64,000 nucleotides of DNA from Paludibacteraceae bacterium (GTDB lineage: Bacteria; Bacteroidota; Bacteroidia; Bacteroidales; Paludibacteraceae). Location: NCBI GenBank assembly GCA_017559385.1, contig JAFYSK010000068.1, forward strand, positions 1-64,000. The letters are read 5' to 3'. This document shows positions 9,801 through 18,999 of the stretch, piece by piece. Below the pieces are notes generated by a model. It saw nothing but the letters and a program-made list of their open reading frames with translations. It made no database searches and had not been told where the DNA came from. The stretch's first letter is position 1, and each line of letters opens with the position of its first letter. The position numbers were made by a program, and so were the translations under genes.

Positions 9801-12800
9801 TCGAGGGTGGTGACTTGTATATTGATCTAGGCGATATCAGCGAAGATATCTTGCGCGATGGCAAGAAGAGTTTCGAGCATGGTTTACCACTCAACGCCGA
9901 CGAGAACATGGTAGATTATACCATTTGGGGTCGCTTCCCAAGAACAACTAGCACCGTGGTTGCCTTTGCCAACGAAGCGGGTGCTCGCGAGAAGCAAGAT
10001 GTCGGACTAAACGGTTTAACATCAGCTCAAGAGCGAGGAGACAGTGATGTAGATAACATATTCATGTACAACGGCAAGAATCCTTACAAAGAGTATGTAG
10101 AGGCATTACGAGATAAGGTAGATCCTGCCGTTCTAGCATTGTGGGAAGAGGATGCCTATTCACCAATCAATGACCCTGCAGGTGATGATTACCACTATTA
10201 TAGAGGTGACGATTATGACAAGGATCAAACACCAGTTTTGATGCGTTATAAGCACTATAATGGTACAGAAGGTAACTCGCCTGAGATGGATAATAATGCT
10301 TCGTATGGTACTGCATCCACATTGCAACCTGACATTGAGGATATCAACCAAGATAATACCTTGAACGATAGCGAACGCTTCTATCGTTATCATATCTCTT
10401 TGCGCAAAGAAGATATGCAACGTGTAGGTCAACAGCATATCGCCAGCATCATGGAGACTGAAGTGACTCTGCGTAACAAAGAAAAAGCTACAGTCAAGTG
10501 GTATCAATTTAAGATTCCATTGCGCGGTGATAGTGCAATGATGAAGAAGGTGGGTAACATCCGTAACTTCAAGTCGATTCGTTTTGCTCGTATCTACATG
10601 ACTAACTTCAAGCAAGAGACACACTTGCGTTTTGCTAGCATGGACCTAGTTCGTGGCGAATGGCGTAGCTATAGCAAGGGTTTGTACCAAGATATAGCCA
10701 ACAATCAATATAATATCAACAACCCATACACTGCTAGTGGTTCGATGGATGTTGAGGCCGTTAACATCGAGGAAAACTCAACCCGAGTGCCTGTAAACTA
10801 TGTATTGCCTCCTGGTATCTCACGCCAGACTGACCCAGGTCAAGCTCAGTTGATCGCTCAAAACGAGCAAGCCATGGTCTTCCGCGTGCATGAGTTGGCT
10901 CAAAAAGACGCGCGTGCAGTATATAAGAATGTAGTATATGACATGCGCCAGTACAAGCGCCTACAGATGTTCGTCCACGCTGAGTGCTTACCACATTTTG
11001 ACCAAATACAAGACAAGGATATCACCTGCTTTATCCGTATCGGCTCTGACCTCAAGAACAACTACTACGAATATGAGATCCCACTGAATGTGACTCCAGA
11101 AGGCATCTACAGCGACAAGAGCTTGAGTGATAGACAAAAAGTATGGCTTGAAGCGAACCAGTTTGACTTTGACTTGCAAACTTTGACAAACGCCAAGATG
11201 GAGCGTAACAAAGCTAAGCGTGCCGGCAGCAGCAATGTGGGCAATACTATTCCATATGAGACATACGACCCAGAGAAGCTAGCCAATAAGATTACCGTGT
11301 TAGGTAATCCAACACTGGAAGATGTACAATCAATCATGATTGGTGTGCGCAACAAGACAGACCACGCAGTAAGCGCCGAGGTTTGGGTCAACGAACTCAG
11401 ACTAAGTCAGTTCAATGAGCAAGGAGGTATTGCAGCAATGGCTAATGCTGCATTGAGCATCAGCGATATAGCACAATTGAATGTGTCTGGACGCATGGAA
11501 ACTGCTGGATACGGATCTATCGAATCAAATGTGCTTGATCGCAATATGGAGAACTCATATCAAGTGTCTGTAAGCGCAGCTTTGGAAGCAGGAAGATTGT
11601 TCCCAGAGAAAGCGAAACTACAGATTCCGCTATATGTGTCATATTCTAATGAGACATTGTCACCAGACTATGATCCGCTTGATACCGATGTGAAGTTGAC
11701 AGAAACATTGGAGAACTTCGAAACAAAGGCTGAAAAAGACTCTATCAAGCAGATGGCAAATATTGTACACGAGTCAACCAGTTTCTCTGTGTCCAACATG
11801 AAGGTGGATATACACTCTAAGAAACGCAACATGTTCTATGATCCTGCCAACTTCTCCATCTCTGCAAGTTACAACGAACAAAAACAACACTCGCCAGAAA
11901 TAGAGAATGATATTAGCAAGGACTACAAAGGCTCATTCAATTATTCATACAACTTCAACCCAAAACCATGGGAACCATTCAAGAACGTAGAGAAATTGAA
12001 GAAAGTCAAACTTTTGAGCGAACTTAATTTCTACTATCTACCACAATCATGGGCTTTCAATACGAATATGCATCGCACCTTCACACACCTAAAGATGCGC
12101 GATTTCAACTCCGACGAACTGGGAGGTGCAGTTAGTAGCGATATGGACCTAACCTTCTCGAAAGACTTTACATGGGATAGAAATTTTGACTTCAAATATG
12201 ACTTGACTAAGAACATGAAGTTTACCTTCCAAACAGCTATGAACTCAACGGTGGACGAAGGATACTATACTCCTGAGATTCTCAAGTTGTATGAAGACTA
12301 TCGATTCAGCAACAATCCATATGAAGCATGGAAAGACTCCATTCAACGCAGTATGGCTACATGGGGTAATCCATATACCTATCAACAATTGTTTAGTGCA
12401 TCATGGAATGTACCTTTCAATCGCGTGCCATACATCGAAGCTATCACAGCTAATGCATCATACAATGCCACATACAACTGGAATAGAACCATGCAGACCA
12501 ACAATGTCGAAACTAGCCTTGGCAATGTGATTAGCAGTACGCGCTCATGGCAGGTAGATGGTGGCATCAATTTCGAAACCCTGTACAACAAATCAAAATA
12601 CTGGAAGGAAATGCAACAACACTACACACAACGCACATTGCGCCGTCGTGCTTTCCGACCAAAAACATACACCGAGATCGTTAGTTTGATAGGTGGCGAA
12701 GCCAAAGAAATCGTCCACCGCTTGGGCAGCGAATCGCTGAAGATTACTGCCACCACCCGAGATGGCAAGGATGTCAAACTTAGCATCAAACCTACATCCA

Positions 12801-14332
12801 ACACAAAAGCAGAAATCAAATCAAAAGAAGACCTAAAGAATATAACCATTACCATCACAACTGTGGACAAGAGCGCACGCTCCGCAGGACAAGTAACGGT
12901 GGACATGTTGGCATATATAGGTACCATGTTCCGAAAGTTACAAGTTACTTACCGCAACACCAACTCCCTCACACTACCAGGCTTTGCACCACAAGCAGGA
13001 TTTATGGGACAACAACGTTTTGATAACATCTATGCACCTGGATTTGATTTCGCCTTTGGCTTCTTTAACGACGATTTTGTAGAAAAAGCAAAAGACAACG
13101 GATGGCTATCAAGAGACACAATGGTTGTGCAACCTGCTACACGCTCAATGACCAGTGATTTTGATGCGAAACTCACACTAGAACCATTGCCTGGATTGAA
13201 GATTCAGCTCAACAGCAAACGCTATACTGCTCAATCAACATCCATCATCTACTCCTACGATCAGTTGCAGGAGAACATGACGGGTTCATTCAATATCACG
13301 CAGATCGCACTGGCAACCGCCTTCCACAAAGTGGGTAATGCGGACGATAATTTTGCATCTGAGACATTTGATCGTTTCTTGGCTAATCGTGACATCATGG
13401 CTCAGCGCGTACAAGAACAATATGAAGGACTAACATATCCAAAAACAGGCTTTATACCTGTTGAATTACGAGGTAAACCTTACAATAGCAAGTATGGTAC
13501 AGTCGCTAGCAATACAGCTGATGTATTAATTCCAGCCTTCATTGCAGCCTACACAGGACGAGATGCTAACACTACCAGTCTTAATCCGTTCATGGGACTA
13601 CTAATGAGCCTACCTAACTGGTCAATAAGCTACGATGGACTCGGCAAACTACCTTGGCTACGCGATAAGTTCAAATCCATCAACTTGACTCACGCATACA
13701 CCTGTAAATATGCTGTAGGTAGCTACTCTAGCTTCTCTACATGGACACCTGCTGACGATATCAGCAACAAGCAATTAGGTTTCGTAAGAGATGTGGCTAC
13801 TGATATGCCTATCCCATCATCTGCATACGATATTTCATCAGTAACACTCACAGAGAACTTCGCGCCTCTTATCGGTGTAAACATGACAATGAAGAACTCA
13901 CTATCAGCCAAGGTTGAATATCGAAAACAACGCAATATATCACTGAATATCAATTCTGTACAAATCACAGAGGGACATACCGATGAATTTGTGATTGGAG
14001 CTGGATACACCATCAAGAACCTTAACTTCATTGCCAAATCTAAAGATGGTGGACAAAAGAAAGTAAGCAATGACCTGAAGTTGAATGTGGATATTAGTTA
14101 CAAGGATATCAAGACATTATTGCGTAAGGTAGAAGAAGGTATCACCCAAGCCAGCTCAGGCAACAAAGTACTAGGCATTAAGATTAGCGCAGATTATGTT
14201 CTTTCACAGAAGATTAACTTGCAACTCTTCTATGACCACCAAGGTACTACCCCACTAATATCTTCATCGTACCCTATCAAGTCAGATAATGTGGGTATCA
14301 ATATCAAGTTGATGTTAACCCAATCTAAATAA
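6818..14332 (+). CDS. sprA: SprA: outer-membrane translocon of the type IX secretion system
   Basis: A very large protein of 2504 residues, the size and position (after ruvA) expected of SprA/SovA. The family forms the giant single-chain beta-barrel through which T9SS cargo crosses the outer membrane. It begins with a signal peptide (MTKIFNILLVVGLWAISSGLIAQ) and has early SprA-type segments (FNIGPADKIFGPGGVRVKMQGSAE, then repeated VNVNGKVGDKLNFNMGYN-like strand motifs). Long stretches of alternating polar and aromatic residues run to the C-terminus, which ends in barrel-type strands (VGINIKLML). The start codon is GTG at 6818, 29 nt after ruvA. No frameshift is visible over 7.5 kb. Porphyromonas SovA and Flavobacterium SprA are the characterised relatives. 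Confidence 0.93.
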   Translation: MTKIFNILLVVGLWAISSGLIAQDTVRVSWEENDSIKMAPLQVQTVGAENYEQLTRTPSSLDLKNPDNVTTTVEYDAALGCYVLRTRIGDVDIATPYMMTMDEYRAYSERQQMGQYWQQKISEVEHDNEKKFDITDMKFNIGPADKIFGPGGVRVKMQGSAELMFGFKHQYVDNPALTERSRNNNIFDFDEKIQVNVNGKVGDKLNFNMGYNTEASFSFDQINLKMNYQGQEDDIIQSIEAGNVSMNLNSSLISGSSALFGIKTDLKFGKLKVQALVSQQNSESQTVSSKGGAQTTNFEVPIDSYDENRHFFLGYHFRENYEQAMSQLPYIASSITINRIEVWVTNKRGNYDQSRNIVALADLGEYDPAHILNQEWVISTGAKSPHNKANKLYETLTQSYPDVRNIQQVSSVMQNIPGMELGEAYEKVESARLLNSGEYTLNAALGYISLKTALNQDEVLAVAYEYTYAGQVYQVGEFSTDASESLKAPNALILKLLKSTNNAPVEKGKGTWDLMMKNIYSLGASQMSSDKFELFIQYRNDSVGTEMQYLMEGDIKGKQLLRVMNLDRLDSRNNASPDGRFDYVEGYTALSSTGRIIFPVLEPFGSHLANAIGNTKLAEKYIFQELYDSTLVSAQEMTEKNKFVLTGKYKGSAGNEIRLNAMNIPRGSVVVTAGGATLIENVDYTVDYTMGTVTILNQSIIDAGTNVDVKLENQSMFSMQRKSLFGAHLEYEFSKDLTIGGTIMHLREKPLTTKVNTGSEPLANTIWGVNASWKTDLQWLTQLVNKVPWINATAPSTFQLNAEFAHLIPGHTRDVGSVGTAYIDDFESTKTSIDIHYPNYWRLASTPTGDRFVEATMGNSIEYNKNRALLAWYVVDPIFGYPQSNTPKHIKDDLDMMSDHRTRIVYEQEVYPNKDVLPNADTKLSVMNLSFYPNERGPYNISADEIGNDGMLTNPQTRWGGIMRKLDNTDFEKANIEYIEFWLMDPFLTNPDATFEGGDLYIDLGDISEDILRDGKKSFEHGLPLNADENMVDYTIWGRFPRTTSTVVAFANEAGAREKQDVGLNGLTSAQERGDSDVDNIFMYNGKNPYKEYVEALRDKVDPAVLALWEEDAYSPINDPAGDDYHYYRGDDYDKDQTPVLMRYKHYNGTEGNSPEMDNNASYGTASTLQPDIEDINQDNTLNDSERFYRYHISLRKEDMQRVGQQHIASIMETEVTLRNKEKATVKWYQFKIPLRGDSAMMKKVGNIRNFKSIRFARIYMTNFKQETHLRFASMDLVRGEWRSYSKGLYQDIANNQYNINNPYTASGSMDVEAVNIEENSTRVPVNYVLPPGISRQTDPGQAQLIAQNEQAMVFRVHELAQKDARAVYKNVVYDMRQYKRLQMFVHAECLPHFDQIQDKDITCFIRIGSDLKNNYYEYEIPLNVTPEGIYSDKSLSDRQKVWLEANQFDFDLQTLTNAKMERNKAKRAGSSNVGNTIPYETYDPEKLANKITVLGNPTLEDVQSIMIGVRNKTDHAVSAEVWVNELRLSQFNEQGGIAAMANAALSISDIAQLNVSGRMETAGYGSIESNVLDRNMENSYQVSVSAALEAGRLFPEKAKLQIPLYVSYSNETLSPDYDPLDTDVKLTETLENFETKAEKDSIKQMANIVHESTSFSVSNMKVDIHSKKRNMFYDPANFSISASYNEQKQHSPEIENDISKDYKGSFNYSYNFNPKPWEPFKNVEKLKKVKLLSELNFYYLPQSWAFNTNMHRTFTHLKMRDFNSDELGGAVSSDMDLTFSKDFTWDRNFDFKYDLTKNMKFTFQTAMNSTVDEGYYTPEILKLYEDYRFSNNPYEAWKDSIQRSMATWGNPYTYQQLFSASWNVPFNRVPYIEAITANASYNATYNWNRTMQTNNVETSLGNVISSTRSWQVDGGINFETLYNKSKYWKEMQQHYTQRTLRRRAFRPKTYTEIVSLIGGEAKEIVHRLGSESLKITATTRDGKDVKLSIKPTSNTKAEIKSKEDLKNITITITTVDKSARSAGQVTVDMLAYIGTMFRKLQVTYRNTNSLTLPGFAPQAGFMGQQRFDNIYAPGFDFAFGFFNDDFVEKAKDNGWLSRDTMVVQPATRSMTSDFDAKLTLEPLPGLKIQLNSKRYTAQSTSIIYSYDQLQENMTGSFNITQIALATAFHKVGNADDNFASETFDRFLANRDIMAQRVQEQYEGLTYPKTGFIPVELRGKPYNSKYGTVASNTADVLIPAFIAAYTGRDANTTSLNPFMGLLMSLPNWSISYDGLGKLPWLRDKFKSINLTHAYTCKYAVGSYSSFSTWTPADDISNKQLGFVRDVATDMPIPSSAYDISSVTLTENFAPLIGVNMTMKNSLSAKVEYRKQRNISLNINSVQITEGHTDEFVIGAGYTIKNLNFIAKSKDGGQKKVSNDLKLNVDISYKDIKTLLRKVEEGITQASSGNKVLGIKISADYVLSQKINLQLFYDHQGTTPLISSSYPIKSDNVGINIKLMLTQSK

Positions 14333-14336
14333 CAGC

Positions 14337-14840
14337 GTGGGTATATTCAAAATCGGAATCATAGGTCCAGAATCGACGGGAAAAAGCACTCTGGCTAACT
14401 ATCTAGCACACCGCTACAACGGTGTACTGGTGCCAGAATATGCACGCGAATATATGGAACAATTGGCCCCTACCTACGAATATACATACCAGGATGTTGT
14501 CCATATAGCACGCACACAAATAAAACAGTTGAAGGAATTACATTCCTCTTCTACCGAAGGGATACCGAAAGGATACCGAAGCGATATTGTTGTTTTTGAC
14601 ACTGAACTAATCATTACCAAAGTGTGGTTCTTACATAAGTTTGGACATTGCCCAGAATTTCTAGAAGAAGCCTTGCATGCATACCCGATGGATGTATACC
14701 TGCTTTGCTATCCAGATATGGAGTGGGAACCCGATCCTGTACGAGAGAATCCAAATATACGCGAATATCTCTTTGACTGGTACGAACGCGAGATACAGTC
14801 CCTAGGAATACCCTACTATATCATCCGACACAAAGAGTAA
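14337..14840 (+). CDS. NadR-type ATPase / nicotinamide-riboside-kinase-like protein
   Basis: 167 residues starting at GTG 14337, four bases after the sprA stop. The Walker A motif GPESTGKST is followed by PEYAREYME and VVFDTELIITKVW, as in the C-terminal kinase domain of NadR. That domain phosphorylates nicotinamide riboside for NAD salvage. The NMN-adenylyltransferase and HTH domains of full NadR are absent. Residues around TEGIPKGYRSD are encoded by two 11-bp repeats (14560-14581) of the same type as three copies just after the stop (14849-14881). The kinase assignment is by motif; the substrate is inferred. Confidence 0.8.
   Translation: MGIFKIGIIGPESTGKSTLANYLAHRYNGVLVPEYAREYMEQLAPTYEYTYQDVVHIARTQIKQLKELHSSSTEGIPKGYRSDIVVFDTELIITKVWFLHKFGHCPEFLEEALHAYPMDVYLLCYPDMEWEPDPVRENPNIREYLFDWYEREIQSLGIPYYIIRHKE
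14560..14581 (+). repeat. 11-bp repeat pair inside the nadR-like gene
   Basis: ggataccgaaa is followed by ggataccgaag, in frame within the coding sequence. Related units (aagggatacat type) recur downstream of the stop. Confidence 0.75.
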
Positions 14841-14848
14841 GCACATAT

Positions 14849-14881
14849 AAGGGATACATAAGGGATAGTTAAAGGATACAA
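14849..14881 (+). repeat. Three 11-bp repeats after the nadR-like gene
   Basis: Units aagggatacat, aagggatagtt and aaaggatacaa in tandem, resembling the pair inside the preceding gene. Confidence 0.75.
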
Positions 14882-14884
14882 AAC

Positions 14885-14916
14885 AAAAAGAGATGTTCGA
14901 CGAACATCTCTTTTTT
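14885..14916. terminator. Bidirectional terminator between the sprA operon and tRNA-Arg(ACG)
   Basis: A perfect 14-bp stem (AAAAAGAGATGTTC and its complement) with a GAC loop, and A/T runs on both sides. It can end the plus-strand ruvA-sprA-nadR message and the minus-strand tRNA. Confidence 0.85.
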
Positions 14917-14917
14917 G

Positions 14918-14991
14918 TGATCCGTGCAGGATTCAAACCTGCAACCCCCACATCCGTAGTGTGGTACTCTATTCAGTTGAGCTAACGGACC
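14918..14991 (-). tRNA. tRNA-Arg, anticodon ACG
   Basis: On the minus strand: acceptor GGTCCGT / ACGGATC, anticodon stem CCACA / TGTGG with loop CTACGGA (anticodon ACG), T-arm GCAGG TTTGAAT CCTGC, discriminator A. CCA is not encoded. The first anticodon base is A, so inosine editing by TadA is expected for reading CGN codons. Confidence 0.93.
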
Positions 14992-15014
14992 ATGCTTCGT
15001 TTCAAAAGCGGGTG

Positions 15015-15045
15015 CAAAGGTACTACAAAAAATTCATATACGCAA
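15015..15045 (-). promoter_or_regulatory. Promoter of tRNA-Arg(ACG)
   Basis: On the minus strand: TTG (15043-15045), 20-nt spacer, TACCTTTG (15015-15022), shortly before the tRNA 5' end. Confidence 0.82.
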
Positions 15046-15082
15046 ATTTTTTTAAGGAAAAATGCAATTTTTATGCAAAATA

Positions 15083-15113
15083 TTGTATATATGCATAGAA
15101 AAATGTACCTTTG
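15083..15113 (+). promoter_or_regulatory. Promoter of the first M6 protease gene
   Basis: TTG 15083-15085, 20-nt spacer, TACCTTTG 15106-15113, about 25 nt before the ATG at 15138. Confidence 0.82.
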
Positions 15114-15137
15114 CACCAAATTTAATCAATTTTGCAT

Positions 15138-16667
15138 ATGAAAACCTCCTGTTATAGATTCATTCTAGCATTGGGCATATTCAGCACCCTATGCTCTACT
15201 GCTATGGCAGTTGCTCCTCTACCAGAACAGAACCTCGTTGAACCACAACACAAAAAAGCACCCTTCAACATTGTGTCACACGATGCTCAAACAAACATCC
15301 AAAGGATAGCAGCACGACGTACCCCAAACATCAACCTTGCACCAAAAGGCCTACTCATCCTTGTAAACTATGCTGACATCACATTCAACACAAATAACAA
15401 TCACCTCGCTTTTGACTCCCTAGCCAATGGCGAAAACTACACGTACAACGGCGCCACAGGTTCATGCAAAGCATATTTCAAAGCGCAATCTAATGGTCAA
15501 TACGAACCTCATTTTGATGTGATTGGCCCTATTACTCTGCCACACAACTCTGCATATTATGCCGCTAACGACGCATCAGGAAATGACCAATATGTCGTTG
15601 ATTTCGTAGTGGATGCTTGCAAAGGAGCCGATTCGCTAGGCGTGGATTTCTCTCAATACGACAATGACAATAATGGCATCGTGGACTTTATTTACATCAT
15701 CTACGCAGGCTACGCCGAATCAGAAGGTGCAGGTAGCACTACCATGTGGCCACACAACTGGGATCTCATCTCTGCTTTGTATTTTGGATATAGCAATACG
15801 GATGAATATTACGCCAATTCCGAAACAGACTTCAAGTTACCTAGTTTTGACGGCAAACTAGTCAACGCCTACGCATGTTCCAACGAATTAAAACGTAGCA
15901 ACAATGCACGTGCGGGCATCGGTACCATCTGCCACGAGTTTAGCCATGTATTAGGTCTTCCTGACTATTATTTAACAACAGAAAATCCAACAACTAACCA
16001 GCGACTAACTCCTGGCGCTTGGTCACTCATGGGGTACGGCAACTATCTCAACGACGGCAATACCCCACCCAACTACTCCGTGTACGATAAGTATTATCTG
16101 GGATGGCTTACCCCTACCGTTCTTGCCACATCGCAATCACTCACTATCCCAGCGGATGGTGAAACCACCTATATGCTCACCCGCAACGAGAAACATCTAG
16201 ATGCTGGCCCATATCGCACAGATACAGTATATTACATCGAAAATCGTCAACTAGAAGGATGGGACGCTTACCTTCCTGGACACGGTATGCTCATTTGGCA
16301 AGTTATCTTCGACGAAAAAGATTGGTACAACAACTGCCCTAACGACTACACCCCTCGTTATCGCCTAATCTCAGCATTATCCACATCATCACCTTATACC
16401 ACTACCAAGCCCAAGCCAGAAGTACCATTTCCTGGTTCCAAGAACATCACCAAGTATGCGCCATTCTCTCACAATGGACTCGATAACATTCAAGAAACCA
16501 ATGGCATCATCACTTGCGACTTCACTACAACTACCGTCCAAGCTGGCATAGAAGACATTACTATCAACCCAACAGGCCTTTGGTACGACATCCTTGGCAA
16601 TAGGATTGACCCTACTACCTACAAAGGCATAGTCATTCACAACCATCAAAAATACATCCTTCGTTAG
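15138..16667 (+). CDS. Secreted M6-family metalloprotease (immune-inhibitor-A-like)
   Basis: 509 residues with a signal peptide (FILALGIFSTLCSTAMA). The catalytic zinc site HEFSHVLGLPDYY lies at about residues 266-278 and fits HExxHxxGxxD of M6 peptidases. VDFSQYDNDNNGIVDFIYIIYAGY is a typical preceding block with Ca-binding-like Asp/Asn. The short C-terminus (GLWYDILGNRI ... YKGIVIHNHQKYILR) resembles the terminal segments of many exported Bacteroidales proteins and may be a T9SS sorting tail; that part is inference. It shares several blocks (YNGATGSC, WPH, CHEF, TPP.YS.Y) with the larger M6 protein at 25680. ATG 15138 is used rather than the TTG two codons earlier. The substrate is unknown. 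Confidence 0.88.
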   Translation: MKTSCYRFILALGIFSTLCSTAMAVAPLPEQNLVEPQHKKAPFNIVSHDAQTNIQRIAARRTPNINLAPKGLLILVNYADITFNTNNNHLAFDSLANGENYTYNGATGSCKAYFKAQSNGQYEPHFDVIGPITLPHNSAYYAANDASGNDQYVVDFVVDACKGADSLGVDFSQYDNDNNGIVDFIYIIYAGYAESEGAGSTTMWPHNWDLISALYFGYSNTDEYYANSETDFKLPSFDGKLVNAYACSNELKRSNNARAGIGTICHEFSHVLGLPDYYLTTENPTTNQRLTPGAWSLMGYGNYLNDGNTPPNYSVYDKYYLGWLTPTVLATSQSLTIPADGETTYMLTRNEKHLDAGPYRTDTVYYIENRQLEGWDAYLPGHGMLIWQVIFDEKDWYNNCPNDYTPRYRLISALSTSSPYTTTKPKPEVPFPGSKNITKYAPFSHNGLDNIQETNGIITCDFTTTTVQAGIEDITINPTGLWYDILGNRIDPTTYKGIVIHNHQKYILR

Positions 16668-16736
16668 TCTTTACCCCGTCTTTTACGGGTTCATGACGGG
16701 TTCATACCTATACAAAAGGTTAACCATACCTATACA

Positions 16737-16766
16737 AATAGCGCGAGGCTGTTGCCCCGCGCTATT
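16737..16766. terminator. Terminator between the convergent M6 protease and htpG genes
   Basis: Stem AATAGCGCG-a-GGC with loop TGTT and its complement (one A-C mismatch), between converging genes. Just upstream (16668-16740) lie short direct repeats, gggttcat twice and cctatacaaa twice. Confidence 0.65.
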
Positions 16767-16785
16767 GTCATCAATGTAACTAGCC

Positions 16786-18867
16786 TTAAAGCAGTTCTAC
16801 TGAACGATTTACAAACTTAGCCAACGCCTCGCCCTTCAACTGACCAGCTGCCAACATTGCGATATCAATCAGCTGCTTGATCTTCTCTGACGAAGCTGCA
16901 TAAGTAGCGTATTGCTCTTTCAGCTGCATCTTCAGCGCCGCCATCTCCTTGGTCACATTCGTCACCGCATCCTTCTCCTCTTGAGTAAGATCAGCCTCTT
17001 TCTTGCCTTTTTGAGCCTCACGAAGCGCATCCTCTTCGGTCTTCTTTGCTGCAATCTGTTCTAGAAGTGGGCTAACACCGGCCTCACAAGTAGCAATAAT
17101 CTCTGCCAACAGGTTCTTTACCTTCTCATTAGCAGTATTCACAACTAGATTGTATTGATCAGGTATATTACCATAGAACGCCATACCTTGTTGATGAGCA
17201 GACATCTCTTTCATACGACGCATAAATTCGTTTTGGGTCAAGAAAACAGGAAGCGCGTCAGCTGAAACAGCTTCCAGACTTACATCATAGCGGGTTTTAT
17301 CGGTTTTTGGCAACTGAGACTCAAAGGTATAACGCAATGCATCTTCCTCACTAGCAGTGAGTTCCACCTTGGCTTTATCTTCTTTTTGGATAATATTCTC
17401 AATCACATCAGAATCTACTCGTACAAAACGAATAGCTAGTTTACTGCCGTCTGTTGCCTCAAAGCTCTTTTGCTCATATTGCGACATAGCATGCACATCC
17501 AACTCGCCATCCATCAAGAGCACATCATAACCCTTCTCCTTCGCACGTTGAATATAAGCATAACTAGCATCTGCATCTTGTGCATAAAGCACAATCAAAT
17601 CTCCATTCTTATCTGTTTGATTCTCTTTTACTTGCTCCTTATACTCAGCGAAAGTGGCATACTTGCCATCTATATTCTTCAGGAGCGCAAATCCCACGGC
17701 TCGATCATAGAATTTCTCATCTGAGAGCATGCCATATTGGATAAAGAGCTTGATATCATCCCATTTCTGCTCAAACTCCTCACGATTATTCTTGAATATT
17801 TCTGCCAATTTGTCAGCAACCTTTTTGGTAATGTGATTAGATATCTTCTTCACATTGTTATCGCTTTGCAAATATGAACGGCTCACATTCAATGGGATGT
17901 CTGGTGAGTCAATCACACCATGAAGCAAAGTCAAATATTGTGGCACAATATTCTCCACCTCGTCGGTTACAAACACTTGATTGCAGTAAAGTTGGATCTT
18001 ATTGCGTTGAATATCAATATTATTCTTAATCTTAGGGAAGTACAACACACCCGTGAGATTGAATGGATAATCCACATTCAAATGGATATGGAACAATGGC
18101 TCATCCATTTGATGAGGATAGAGCTGATGATAGAACTTAGTATAGTCCTCCTCGGTTAAATCAGCTGGTTTGCGTGTCCATGCAGGATTAGTATCATTGA
18201 TCACATTCTCCTCGCCTGTTTCTACCTGCTTACCGTCTTTCCACTCCTTTTTCATGCCAAAAGCAATCTCTACAGGTAGGAACTTACAATATTTGGTCAG
18301 CAGACCCTCCACCGTAGCATCTTCCAGATACTGAGCATATTCCTCATTGATATGCAATACGATATCGGTACCACGCTCTGCCTTGATGGTTTCCTCCATA
18401 GTGTATTCTGGCGAACCGTCACAAGACCAATGCACAGCTTGTGCATCCTCTTTATAACTCAAAGAGAAGATTTCCACCTTGTCTGCCACCATAAAAGCAG
18501 AATAAAAACCTAGTCCAAAGTGACCTATAATCGCCTCAGCTTTGTCTTTATACTTATTGACAAACTCTTCAGCTCCAGAAAAAGCAATTTGGTTGATATA
18601 CTTATCCACCTCTTCAGCCGTCATACCAATACCATGATCTTGCACGGTCAAGGTCTTTTTGTCCTTATTTATTATTACGCGCACGCGCGTATCGCCTAAC
18701 TCACATTTGGCCTCACCTACACTAGCTAGCGTTTTCAGTTTTTGAGTTGCATCCACCGCGTTACTTATTAACTCACGCAAGAAAATCTCGTGGTCTGAAT
18801 ACAAAAATTTCTTGATAACAGGAAAAATATTATCCGATGTTACACCAATATTGCCTTTTTTACTCAT
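16786..18867 (-). CDS. htpG: Chaperone HtpG (Hsp90)
   Basis: 693 residues. The N-terminal GHKL ATPase has FLRELISNAVDA, VQDHGIGMT and GHFGLGFYSAFMVADKV. The middle domain contains SDDIPLN-like SPDIPLNVSRSYLQ, and the C-terminal dimerisation domain ends NRSVELL. The cytosolic dimer helps fold and remodel client proteins under stress. No TAnnTTTG promoter is seen upstream; instead a sigma-54-like -24/-12 element lies at 18963-18978, giving a leader of roughly 85 nt. It is convergent with the M6 gene and divergent from the SusC-like gene. Confidence 0.95.
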   Translation of the reverse strand: MSKKGNIGVTSDNIFPVIKKFLYSDHEIFLRELISNAVDATQKLKTLASVGEAKCELGDTRVRVIINKDKKTLTVQDHGIGMTAEEVDKYINQIAFSGAEEFVNKYKDKAEAIIGHFGLGFYSAFMVADKVEIFSLSYKEDAQAVHWSCDGSPEYTMEETIKAERGTDIVLHINEEYAQYLEDATVEGLLTKYCKFLPVEIAFGMKKEWKDGKQVETGEENVINDTNPAWTRKPADLTEEDYTKFYHQLYPHQMDEPLFHIHLNVDYPFNLTGVLYFPKIKNNIDIQRNKIQLYCNQVFVTDEVENIVPQYLTLLHGVIDSPDIPLNVSRSYLQSDNNVKKISNHITKKVADKLAEIFKNNREEFEQKWDDIKLFIQYGMLSDEKFYDRAVGFALLKNIDGKYATFAEYKEQVKENQTDKNGDLIVLYAQDADASYAYIQRAKEKGYDVLLMDGELDVHAMSQYEQKSFEATDGSKLAIRFVRVDSDVIENIIQKEDKAKVELTASEEDALRYTFESQLPKTDKTRYDVSLEAVSADALPVFLTQNEFMRRMKEMSAHQQGMAFYGNIPDQYNLVVNTANEKVKNLLAEIIATCEAGVSPLLEQIAAKKTEEDALREAQKGKKEADLTQEEKDAVTNVTKEMAALKMQLKEQYATYAASSEKIKQLIDIAMLAAGQLKGEALAKFVNRSVELL

Positions 18868-18962
18868 ACTTTATTTTTTTTATTTTGTTAATTCATATCT
18901 CGCATTGCTCAACAAATATTCGCAATCGAATTTTCTTAATTCAAAATTCCTAATTCCTAATT

Positions 18963-18978
18963 ATCAAAAACCTTGCCA
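18963..18978 (-). promoter_or_regulatory. Candidate sigma-54-type promoter toward htpG
   Basis: On the minus strand: TGGCAAGGTTTTTGAT, which matches TGGCACGnnnnTTGCW at the -24 box and at TTG, with GA instead of GC at -12. GG-to-G(A) spacing is the required 10 nt. It is the only promoter-like motif I see for htpG. Confidence 0.45.
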
Positions 18979-18999
18979 TTTCACGCTAGACTGACAAAA

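Noticed and set aside
10160..10624. A 154-codon minus-strand open frame inside sprA
   Set aside because: Shadow of sprA; hydrophobic low-complexity translation (strings of I, V and T) with no family features.
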